Both the position numbers and the translations under genes were made by a program. The notes beneath the pieces are model-generated. The model had not been told where the DNA came from, did no database searches, and saw only the letters and a list, made by a program, of their open reading frames with translations. From Bacteroidota bacterium (GTDB lineage Bacteria > Bacteroidota > Bacteroidia > Bacteroidales > GCA-2748055): 9,882 nt of DNA. The stretch spans positions 1-9,882 of the forward strand of contig DAOWNM010000077.1 in NCBI GenBank assembly GCA_030642565.1, written 5' to 3'. Position 1 is the stretch's first letter. Every line of letters starts with the position of its first letter. Below, one piece after another: positions 1-5,945 of the stretch.

Positions 1-907
1 CAACCAGCAGCTCATTCACTTCACCCTCTTCACCTGCCTCTTCAGTGAGTTTGGCCAGAAATTCTTCTTTCACCTTGCCAAAAGCTTCGCTCCTGGCGTG
101 TTTATCAGCATTGGCCGACTTGGCAATTTTCAAAGCTGCACCGTAGGTCTCTTTCCAAATACGCTTGCTGAGCTCCTCGTCGTTAACCTCGTGACAGTAC
201 TCCCTCTTCTCCTCTTTACCCGTCTTTTTGGCCAGGGCAAGCTGAGCTTTACACATGGGTTTGATGGCATCATGGGCAAATTTGATGGCTTCCAGCATCT
301 CGGCCTCTGCAACCTCTTTCATCTCTCCCTCCACCATCAGGATGTTGTCGTAAGTGGCACCAACGATAATCTCGATGTCTGCATCTTCCAATTGGGAGAA
401 AGTGGGGTTTACCACCAGTTCTCCGTTAACCCGAGCCACACGTGCTTCGGCAATGGGACCATGGAAAGGAATGTCAGATACAGCCAGTGCAGCTGATGCA
501 GCCAGTCCGGCCAGCGCATCGGGAGGAGTATCGGCCTCTGCCGACATCAGGGTCACATTGACAAAGGTATCGGCATGGTAATCGTCCGGGAACAGAGGAC
601 GAAGCGCCCTGTCAACAAGCCTGGCTACGAGGATCTCATAATCGGAAGGTCTTGCTTCGCGCTTCAGGAATCCTCCGGGGAATTTTCCAAGTGCGGCATA
701 TTTCTCTTTATAATCTACAGACAGAGGCATGAAGTCCACATCCTCTTTGGCCTCTTTGGCACTGACCACAGAAGCCAGCATCATGGTGTTGCCCATGCGA
801 ATCATAACGGCGCCGTCGGCCTGCTTGGCCAGCACGCCTGTTTCTATACTGATTGAACGACCATCACCTAAATCGATGGTCTCTTGAATTACTTTTGGTT
901 TCGACAT
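1..907 (-). CDS. pnp: Polyribonucleotide nucleotidyltransferase (PNPase), N-terminal part, runs off the window
   Basis: PNPase is the phosphorolytic 3'-to-5' exoribonuclease of the cytoplasm; it releases nucleoside diphosphates from RNA and works in mRNA decay. I translated the minus strand from the ATG at 907-905; 302 codons stay open to the window edge, and the 3' part is missing. The first RNase PH domain covers about residues 12-145, with the conserved block VARLVDRALRPLFP at about 95-107 and FLKREARP at 80-87, the counterpart of the FFRR loop that contacts RNA in E. coli PNPase. The inter-domain alpha-helical region follows from about residue 150 to beyond 230. The second RNase PH, KH and S1 domains would lie outside the window. 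It sits 70 bases behind rpsO, the same order as in E. coli and many other bacteria. I see no TAnnTTTG box in that gap, so it probably depends on readthrough from the rpsO promoter. No Shine-Dalgarno precedes the start, as is usual in Bacteroidota. Confidence 0.97.
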   Translation of the reverse strand, partial: MSKPKVIQETIDLGDGRSISIETGVLAKQADGAVMIRMGNTMMLASVVSAKEAKEDVDFMPLSVDYKEKYAALGKFPGGFLKREARPSDYEILVARLVDRALRPLFPDDYHADTFVNVTLMSAEADTPPDALAGLAASAALAVSDIPFHGPIAEARVARVNGELVVNPTFSQLEDADIEIIVGATYDNILMVEGEMKEVAEAEMLEAIKFAHDAIKPMCKAQLALAKKTGKEEKREYCHEVNDEELSKRIWKETYGAALKIAKSANADKHARSEAFGKVKEEFLAKLTEEAGEEGEVNELLV

Positions 908-931
908 AATAACTGATTAAATGCTATGAAT

Positions 932-965
932 ACGAAAAAGGCAATTCTTTGATTGCCTTTTTCGT
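932..965 (-). terminator. Hairpin between rpsO and pnp (intrinsic terminator or RNase III-type site)
   Basis: A perfect 13-bp inverted repeat (acgaaaaaggcaa / ttgcctttttcgt) flanks an 8-base loop. On the minus strand the 3' arm carries a run of five T, the A-tract/hairpin/T-tract form of an intrinsic terminator; by symmetry it reads similarly on both strands. It begins 12 bases after the rpsO stop codon and ends 24 bases before the pnp start. In E. coli the rpsO-pnp gap also holds a terminator and an RNase III-cleaved hairpin used in PNPase autoregulation. Either role is possible here. Since pnp has no obvious promoter of its own, partial readthrough is likely. Confidence 0.65.
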
Positions 966-977
966 TACTAATACCTC

Positions 978-1247
978 TTATTTTCTGATCTTCAGGGCTT
1001 TGATGATAGCGCGATATCTCTCAATATCTTTCTCCTTGAGATAATCGAGCAATTTCCTTCTCTTACCTACGAGTTTGAGCAGAGCCCTTTGTGTGCTGTA
1101 GTCCTTTTTGCTGGTCAGCAGATGCCGGGTAAGGTGATTGATCCTTGTGGTAAAAACCGCAATCTGGCCTTCAGCTGAACCTGTATCAGCCTCGGATTTG
1201 CCATACGTCTTGAAGATTTCCTTCTTTTTCTCCGTTGTTAAGTACAT
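978..1247 (-). CDS. rpsO: 30S ribosomal protein S15
   Basis: S15 is a primary binding protein of the 30S subunit platform; it binds 16S rRNA early in assembly. The product is 89 residues, the family's usual length, and runs co-linearly with known S15: DTGSAEGQIAVFTTRINHL near residues 21-39, RHLLTSKKDYSTQRALLKLV near 41-60, then the basic helix KRRKLLDYLKEKDIERYR and a basic C-terminus ending in KIRK. The ATG at 1247-1245 gives the MYLTTEKKKEIF start typical of Bacteroidota S15. It has its own strong promoter about 45 bases upstream and is followed by a hairpin and pnp. No Shine-Dalgarno is visible; the leader is A-rich just before the start. Confidence 0.98.
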   Translation of the reverse strand: MYLTTEKKKEIFKTYGKSEADTGSAEGQIAVFTTRINHLTRHLLTSKKDYSTQRALLKLVGKRRKLLDYLKEKDIERYRAIIKALKIRK

Positions 1248-1290
1248 CCTAATTTTTCTACTTTATGAATCTGTGTCGATTTTCGAGATG

Positions 1291-1321
1291 CAAAGGTATT
1301 TATTTTTTTCGAATTAGCAAT
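1291..1321 (-). promoter_or_regulatory. Bacteroidota-type promoter of rpsO
   Basis: On the minus strand the element TACCTTTG (positions 1298-1291) matches the Bacteroidota -7 consensus TAnnTTTG exactly. ATTG (1321-1318), a 3 of 4 match to the -33 element TTTG, lies 19 bases upstream, inside the known 19-21 spacing. The spacer is A/T-rich. Transcription would start near 1285, giving a leader of just under 40 nt before rpsO. The -33 element lies only 14 bases from the stop codon of the upstream potassium channel gene, so the two transcription units abut with no terminator between them. Confidence 0.8.
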
Positions 1322-1335
1322 AAACCGCTTGTAGT

Positions 1336-2358
1336 TTATACTTCTGTGCCATCGGATGTTAAGGTCTTGATTAACTGGTTGATCTGTGACCTGGTTCCAA
1401 GCACAAACAGCTTGTCTGAGGATGTAAGGGTGGTTTCAGGAACCGGATTGATCATGTAAGATTTATCTTCCCGTTTCAATCCGACAATATTGGCCCCGGA
1501 GGTATTTCGGATATCCAGTTCGGAAATGGACTTGCCTGCAAAGCAGGATGAGAGATTGTCGCAGGAGATCTCTTCCAGTACCACGCTATCAATACTTTGC
1601 AGCAATATAAGCTCAATAAATTCAACCACATCTGGCTGAGCCACCAGTTTGGCCATGCGCTGTCCACCGATCTTATCGGGCATGATCACATTGGTGGCAC
1701 CGGCCCGTTTCAGTTTCACATCCGAATTGTCCAACGAAGCCCTTGATATGATTTTTATGTCGGGATTCAGCTCTTTGGCACTTAGCACCACGAACAGGTT
1801 ATCGGCATCTTCAGGCAGGGTGGTGATCATAGCCCGGGCACTCTCCAGGTGGGTCTGCTTAAGTACCTCCTCATCGGCTGCATCCCCTTCCACATAAAGC
1901 ATTCCGGGGGTATCCCTAAGCGTCTGAATAATCTCCGGCTTCTGTTCAATAATGACGACTTTCACCTTGTGCTGATTGAGCTCGATGGCTGCCTGCTTTC
2001 CGTTCCGTCCATAACCGCAGATGATTACATGGTCCGAAAACTTTTCGATTTTTCTTTTCACTTTGGAGTCTTTATATGTATTCATAAACACGCCTTCCAC
2101 AATATATCTTGTGAAAGAGGTAACTGCATAGAAAAAAATCCCGATGGAAACCACCACCAGGAAGGAGGTAAACCACATTCCATAGTTGTCAAGCTGATGT
2201 ACCTCCTCAAAACCAACCGTGGCAATGGTGATGATGGTCTGGTAGATGGCTTCGGAGGGGGTATAACCAAGCAGATAATAACCGATGCTACCGATCACCA
2301 TAATGCTAAGGAGCAGCCCAATGGTAAGGTAGGCATGTTTGAAGCTATTTCTTTTCAT
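1336..2358 (-). CDS. Two-TM potassium channel with cytoplasmic RCK (TrkA-N/TrkA-C) domains
   Basis: The protein has the build of a homotetrameric inner-membrane ion channel of the MthK/GsuK type. Of 340 residues, TM1 spans about 10-31, the pore helix about 35-46, the selectivity filter is TVGFE at 47-51, and TM2 spans about 62-85. A basic linker follows. The first RCK domain (about 108-225) is Rossmann-like, with the nucleotide-binding loop GYGRNG at 115-120 and an acidic residue (E138) at the end of the second strand, which usually favours NAD(H)-like ligands. An RCK-C-like domain covers about 255-335. The filter departs from the classical TVGYGD: F replaces Y and EE replaces GD. Potassium selectivity is inferred from family, not proven. 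Its start codon lies inside the 3' end of the DUF2851 gene (14-base overlap), so translation is probably coupled. I give no gene symbol because kch and trkA name different architectures. Confidence 0.9.
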   Translation of the reverse strand: MKRNSFKHAYLTIGLLLSIMVIGSIGYYLLGYTPSEAIYQTIITIATVGFEEVHQLDNYGMWFTSFLVVVSIGIFFYAVTSFTRYIVEGVFMNTYKDSKVKRKIEKFSDHVIICGYGRNGKQAAIELNQHKVKVVIIEQKPEIIQTLRDTPGMLYVEGDAADEEVLKQTHLESARAMITTLPEDADNLFVVLSAKELNPDIKIISRASLDNSDVKLKRAGATNVIMPDKIGGQRMAKLVAQPDVVEFIELILLQSIDSVVLEEISCDNLSSCFAGKSISELDIRNTSGANIVGLKREDKSYMINPVPETTLTSSDKLFVLGTRSQINQLIKTLTSDGTEV

Positions 2359-3634
2359 GGATCGCAGCTTTCATTAAATCTGCACCTATTTGACAATCTA
2401 GACACCGTTTTTGTTTGCAGTAAACATTATATAGTTGTAACAGGGCCTGACTCTCCATGGCGTTGTGTGCCCTAATACCAAAAATACTCCAATTTTTTAT
2501 GATCTGGTTGGATTCGGCCTTCAGTTGCAACAGGATCTCATATGCCCGGCTGTCGGTTCTGCCTCTTTTTCCATTTTTGTCAAGGGCAAACAGGAACGGG
2601 ACAATTACATTAATGATTAATGTTGCAATGAATTGCTCTCCCGGATATTTCGGAAATGGGTGAGAGCATCTGCCGAACAGGTAGTGTGTATGCCAGTACT
2701 CACTGGCACCTGATCGAAAGAGCTGTTCAATTTCAGTCATTGAATCTGCCCCCAGAATGCTCTCTGTTAGCGGAAACCTGTTGTGAATCATTGAAGCAAA
2801 CTGGGAAATTCTCAGTGTAGGGAAGGAGGCTGGCCGAAGTCTGAGGAATCTCCAAAAATGCCGTGGAATTGGTTTTTCAGAGAATGAGTCCTTTAATTCT
2901 GTGTAACGATTCCAGAGGGAGGAGGGGTAAGGTCCAAGTTCTTTGGCCGGGAACAGCATCCCTGAATGGCCAAATAACATCGATTCAAGGTCTGGCAGAC
3001 TGTCGCGATGGTCAATCAAACATGGAAATGGGACTCCTTTTGCCAGCAGTTCAAATGGCATTGTGTTAACCGGAAGTCCGTATCCCGAAGCCAGAGCCAT
3101 ATACAACGCTTCATCTCGATTCTTGGTGGGATCACACAGGATCTGTTCAATACGGTGGCATTTCTGTACAACTCTTTCTGCCTGCAGGGAGGTGAGCCAG
3201 TGGTTTAACTTTTTTTGGGGAATATCACCGATATATCCACTGCACGGCAGCCAGCTTTCACTCTTTTTCAGCACTTCATACCGCCGGACCAGGTTCTCGT
3301 GATAGTCGGGAACTACAGTTTGAATCCGGCGGCCCAGGCTGTTGGTAATGTCAGTATCAAATGCTCCGACCACGTGCAGGATCACATTGTTGTAACCAGG
3401 ATCCAGGTGGTGCCCGTGTCTGTACCAGTCCGATGCGCGCCGGTGAACCTCTATATTTCCAGCCCAGACCATTTGTTCCAACCTGATTCGGGCATTGAAA
3501 AAGTCTGGACCGGCATGATAATTTTGCTCCCCCGGATTCAGAACCTCCAGTTCAAGACCACATGTGGTTCTCAGTGACTTCCCACTGTACAATCTGTGTT
3601 TCCAGATAAACTGAATAAAATGCTCCGTGGCCAT
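2345..3634 (-). CDS. DUF2851 family protein, function unknown
   Basis: I recognise this as the Bacteroidota family DUF2851 (about 430 residues), which has no established function. Its conserved N-terminal core is plain: NYHAGPDF at residues 38-45, WAGNIEVH at 57-64, SDWYRHGHHLD at 68-78, and the hydrophobic strand NVILHVV at 83-89. The C-terminus carries three cysteines, C406, C411 and C414, in the pattern CxxxxCxxC. There is no signal peptide or membrane helix, so a cytoplasmic location is likely. P43-D44 followed by E62-x-H64 on a predicted strand resembles a PD-(D/E)XK nuclease core with histidine in place of lysine; this is my inference. I chose the ATG at 3634; a GTG directly before it (3637) is in frame. 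The gene follows the beta-barrel gene by 44 bases and overlaps the channel gene by 14 bases. Confidence 0.88.
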   Translation of the reverse strand: MATEHFIQFIWKHRLYSGKSLRTTCGLELEVLNPGEQNYHAGPDFFNARIRLEQMVWAGNIEVHRRASDWYRHGHHLDPGYNNVILHVVGAFDTDITNSLGRRIQTVVPDYHENLVRRYEVLKKSESWLPCSGYIGDIPQKKLNHWLTSLQAERVVQKCHRIEQILCDPTKNRDEALYMALASGYGLPVNTMPFELLAKGVPFPCLIDHRDSLPDLESMLFGHSGMLFPAKELGPYPSSLWNRYTELKDSFSEKPIPRHFWRFLRLRPASFPTLRISQFASMIHNRFPLTESILGADSMTEIEQLFRSGASEYWHTHYLFGRCSHPFPKYPGEQFIATLIINVIVPFLFALDKNGKRGRTDSRAYEILLQLKAESNQIIKNWSIFGIRAHNAMESQALLQLYNVYCKQKRCLDCQIGADLMKAAIHEKK

Positions 3635-3678
3635 CACAGGTTAATGTGGCCAACCGGTTTTTTTCAGTGTTGGACTGC

Positions 3679-4413
3679 TTAAAAGGAGTAAGCCAGGCCA
3701 GCGGTGATCTCTACGGTACGGATGTGAAATTCAGCATCAATGGGTGGAACTTCATCGACCACTCCCTGGAAAAGGTCAAAGGTATAGGTGTTTTTGGCTT
3801 TTGTTTGGACAAAATCGGCACTAAGCTTCAGCGCAAGATTTGTATTAAATTTATACCTGATTCCTCCACCGGCAGTCAGCCCAAAAGCAACATTGTTATG
3901 GCTGGTATGGGTATAGATGCTATTCCCGTCATATGTAATTCTTAACTCCTGGTCGGGAGGCCTGATAAAACTGAGTCCTCCCAGCGCCCTGAAGTCAAAG
4001 TATAATTTCTGGGATGCTCTTATGGAGAAGAGGGGTCCGAGAAAGAGATTGATATAGTTCCAGAACCCGGAACCATACAGGATCTCTGCATCCTCAGGAA
4101 TGTCGATTCCACCGGGTGTATTCGCTTCAATATAGGAGACCATATCTTTTATCAGGGAGTCGCGTGAGGCATAGTTTGATCCGAAAGAGAAAGATCCCCC
4201 TATGCCAAAGTAGGAGACAGGAAAAAATCCTGCGTCAAACTTGATGGCACCACCGGTCTTGGCATAGCCATTACTGGACAGATCGCCTGTGGCGGCATAG
4301 TCACCCTGTGGGAAGGTGGCCCCGAAAGATATACTGGCAAAGTTCTGCTGGGCAATAACTTGCATTGAACCAGCTGCCAGAAAAAATATAAGAATCCAGA
4401 TCGCTTTTCTCAT
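3679..4413 (-). CDS. Small outer-membrane beta-barrel protein (porin-like, OMP_b-brl type)
   Basis: The 244-residue product starts with a Sec signal peptide: basic MRK, a hydrophobic stretch to about residue 16, and a signal peptidase I-like VIA site at 19-21, so the mature form begins QQNFAS. The rest alternates polar and hydrophobic residues with glycine/aromatic turns, for example FGIGGSFSFGSNYASRD, FDFRALGGLSFI and VAFGLTAGGGIRYKF. It ends in AGLAYSF, a terminal phenylalanine typical of BAM-assembled barrels. The size suggests about eight strands. Such proteins are common in Bacteroidota and rarely have assigned functions; no substrate can be named. No TonB box, plug or OmpA-like peptidoglycan domain is present. 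It starts 36 bases after arcA and has a candidate promoter in that gap. Confidence 0.85.
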   Translation of the reverse strand: MRKAIWILIFFLAAGSMQVIAQQNFASISFGATFPQGDYAATGDLSSNGYAKTGGAIKFDAGFFPVSYFGIGGSFSFGSNYASRDSLIKDMVSYIEANTPGGIDIPEDAEILYGSGFWNYINLFLGPLFSIRASQKLYFDFRALGGLSFIRPPDQELRITYDGNSIYTHTSHNNVAFGLTAGGGIRYKFNTNLALKLSADFVQTKAKNTYTFDLFQGVVDEVPPIDAEFHIRTVEITAGLAYSF

Positions 4414-4434
4414 CTCTATTCAAAATTATCAGTC

Positions 4435-4467
4435 CAAAAGTAACAATTTCTATCTTTTTCTCTTAAA
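4435..4467 (-). promoter_or_regulatory. Candidate Bacteroidota promoter of the beta-barrel gene
   Basis: The minus strand shows TACTTTTG at 4442-4435, an exact match to TAnnTTTG. TTTA at 4467-4464 is a 3 of 4 match to the -33 element, 21 bases upstream. The predicted start near 4428 leaves a leader of about 15 nt before the ATG at 4413. The -33 part lies within the last codons of arcA. The region is A/T-rich, so a chance match remains possible. Confidence 0.5.
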
Positions 4468-5694
4468 CGGCATGGTCATACATCGTACACCCCCTCCGCC
4501 GCGTGAGAGTTCCGCCCCATCAATGGTCAGTACATATCTTTTAATTGTGGAGAGATCTGTTTTACCATTCAGCACATCCTTCGATCCGATAATTTCATAG
4601 CCCGATTGATGTAGGTTTTCAAGTGTATGTACATTCCTGTTATAGCCAATCAGTTTACCTGGACCAATGGCAAAAAAATTGGCACCGCTATGCCACTGTT
4701 CTCTCTCCTGGGTCATGGTATCCTTTTGCCCGCCACAATATGAGGGCTTTAGATCCATGCCAAGTTCCTTTAGCGCTTTAACCAGGTTCTCCACATTACG
4801 AATGGAGACAACCTTGCCATTGTCTATATCTATCTGAATGGTCTGGTATTTATTGGATTCAAGGATCAGGGGCTCATAGACCATGCAGGAGTCATTGTCC
4901 AGGAGCGTAAAGGTCATATCGAGGTGGATAAATGACTCAGGTGAGGAGGGTAGTTCCTGGATCAGGATGTGATGCTTCTCTTTTCTGTCCGAAACCATTT
5001 TTACCAGAAAATCGATACCACGCGAAGAGGTTCGTGTTCCCAGGCCTACCAGGGTAATATTTTCGGCAGCAACCAACAGGTCTCCACCTTCGATGGAGAT
5101 GGTGTTCCTGTTTGCAACTCCCTCGTTCGGATGAATAGTCTGAACCCTGAAACGGGGATGGTAATCAAAAATGGCCTGCATAATTTGCACTTCCCTGTCC
5201 CTGACCCGGTTAGCCATTTTGGATATTAGCACCTGGTTGCCTAAAGCTACAGAGGCATCCCTGGTGAAGAAAAAGTTATGCAGGGGCCTGAGGGAATAAT
5301 GTTCATTGCTCAGGTAACCGGTGAGTGTACTTCTTTCCAGGGGGACTCCCTGTACAAGCTGTTTGGCCAGTAATGTTTCATTCAGATCCAGCAGTTTGTC
5401 GATCAGTTTTGGCTGACCCTCCTGGTAACATGCTTTTTTGACGATTTTTTCCCTTATCTCGCTGGATCGAAGAATATCTTTCAACAGGTCCATAACCCGG
5501 AAGGTGGGGACCAGGTGTTGAAGAAGACATTCCAGCTGGTTGTACTCCCTCCTGGCTACAGAAAGATTGAGAATATCACTGTAGAGGGCCCGCTCTGCAT
5601 TTTTAGGGGTCATATTCTCTACTTCGGGACCCGGAGGATGAAGGAGGACCCCTTCAAGATCCCCTGTTTCACTATATACCTGGATGGCCGACAT
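4450..5694 (-). CDS. arcA: Arginine deiminase
   Basis: This cytoplasmic enzyme hydrolyses L-arginine to L-citrulline and ammonia. At 414 residues it has the family's usual length, and the guanidine-modifying catalytic set is complete: D146 in FTRD, E202 in EGGD, H257 and D259 in HLD, and the nucleophile C405 in GGGGVRC. These correspond to Asp166, Glu224, His278, Asp280 and Cys406 of the Pseudomonas aeruginosa enzyme. Other family signatures are VLLHPPGPEVENMTP at 16-30 and REQWHSGANFFAIGPG at 331-346. The ATG at 5694 places the N-terminal strand as in other deiminases. No arcB, arcC or arginine/ornithine antiporter is adjacent, so whether it feeds an ATP-yielding pathway, nitrogen supply or acid resistance is open. 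It follows the CDGSH genes by 59 bases, with a hairpin and a -7 element in the gap. An agmatine deiminase is excluded by the sequence signatures. Confidence 0.94.
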   Translation of the reverse strand: MSAIQVYSETGDLEGVLLHPPGPEVENMTPKNAERALYSDILNLSVARREYNQLECLLQHLVPTFRVMDLLKDILRSSEIREKIVKKACYQEGQPKLIDKLLDLNETLLAKQLVQGVPLERSTLTGYLSNEHYSLRPLHNFFFTRDASVALGNQVLISKMANRVRDREVQIMQAIFDYHPRFRVQTIHPNEGVANRNTISIEGGDLLVAAENITLVGLGTRTSSRGIDFLVKMVSDRKEKHHILIQELPSSPESFIHLDMTFTLLDNDSCMVYEPLILESNKYQTIQIDIDNGKVVSIRNVENLVKALKELGMDLKPSYCGGQKDTMTQEREQWHSGANFFAIGPGKLIGYNRNVHTLENLHQSGYEIIGSKDVLNGKTDLSTIKRYVLTIDGAELSRGGGGVRCMTMPFKRKR

Positions 5695-5698
5695 GCCA

Positions 5699-5706
5699 CA
5701 AAGGTA
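5699..5706 (-). promoter_or_regulatory. Candidate -7 promoter element directly upstream of arcA
   Basis: On the minus strand, TACCTTTG at 5706-5699 matches the Bacteroidota -7 consensus exactly and equals the octamer of the rpsO promoter. The -33 position about 19 bases upstream reads only CTTC, a poor match. The element ends just 4 bases before the arcA ATG, so a normal start distance would put the transcript start on or next to that ATG, making a leaderless message. The poor -33 box keeps this tentative. Confidence 0.45.
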
Positions 5707-5729
5707 ATAGAATTAACAGAGGATTGAAG

Positions 5730-5748
5730 CTCCTCACCTCGGGAGGAG
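5730..5748 (-). other. Small GC-rich hairpin between the CDGSH gene and arcA
   Basis: CTCCTC at 5730-5735 pairs with GAGGAG at 5743-5748 around a 7-base loop, beginning 5 bases past the stop codon of the small CDGSH gene. On the minus strand no T-run follows, so it is not a classical intrinsic terminator. It could weaken readthrough, protect the 3' end of the upstream transcript, or be chance. It sits between the CDGSH stop and the arcA -7 element, which fits a boundary between two transcription units. Confidence 0.35.
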
Positions 5749-5753
5749 AGGAT

Positions 5754-5945
5754 TCATTCCGAAAAACCGATTCGTTTGTGGGCCCCATTGCAAAAGGGTT
5801 TATTTGAAGATTTGCCACAGCGGCAGAGATAAACCGGCTCCTCTTTTTCAATGATCTCTCCATCGGAACCTGTAATTTGAAACGGACCGGTCACCTTGAG
5901 GGGACCACCGGTAATTACCTGGAACAGGGCTTTTTCATTCTCCAT
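5754..5945 (-). CDS. Small CDGSH-type iron-sulfur protein (63 residues) with CNGAH variant
   Basis: CDGSH proteins bind a redox-active, often labile [2Fe-2S] cluster with three cysteines and one histidine. Using the ATG at 5945, the ligands are C41, C43, C52 and H56 in CRCGKSSNKPFCNGAH. The usual CDG is CNG here, so the aspartate after the third cysteine is asparagine; the four ligands themselves are intact. An in-frame ATG at 5990 would give 78 residues. I prefer 5945 because its product aligns from its first residues with the C-terminal domain of the upstream protein (GGPLKVTGPFQITG against DGPIFVEGNFKIIG), and because the extra 15 residues only read through the upstream gene's CDGSH-coding end in another frame. 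The 5945 start overlaps the upstream gene by 11 bases, which suggests translational coupling. No signal peptide or membrane helix is present; its redox partner is unknown. Confidence 0.85.
   Translation of the reverse strand: MENEKALFQVITGGPLKVTGPFQITGSDGEIIEKEEPVYLCRCGKSSNKPFCNGAHKRIGFSE

Noticed and set aside
98..496. 132-codon open frame on the plus strand at the window start
   Set aside because: The minus strand encodes PNPase through the whole interval, with family motifs on both sides.
1849..2475. 208-codon open frame on the plus strand opposite the channel gene
   Set aside because: The minus strand holds an unambiguous RCK channel; the plus-strand product is rich in His/Asn without domain structure and spans two opposite genes.
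3215..3577. 120-codon open frame on the plus strand within the DUF2851 gene
   Set aside because: It overlaps the most conserved part of the DUF2851 protein on the opposite strand and has no domain of its own.
5730..5748. Intrinsic terminator after the small CDGSH gene
   Set aside because: The stem is only 6 bp and no T-run follows on the minus strand, so it is listed only as a hairpin.
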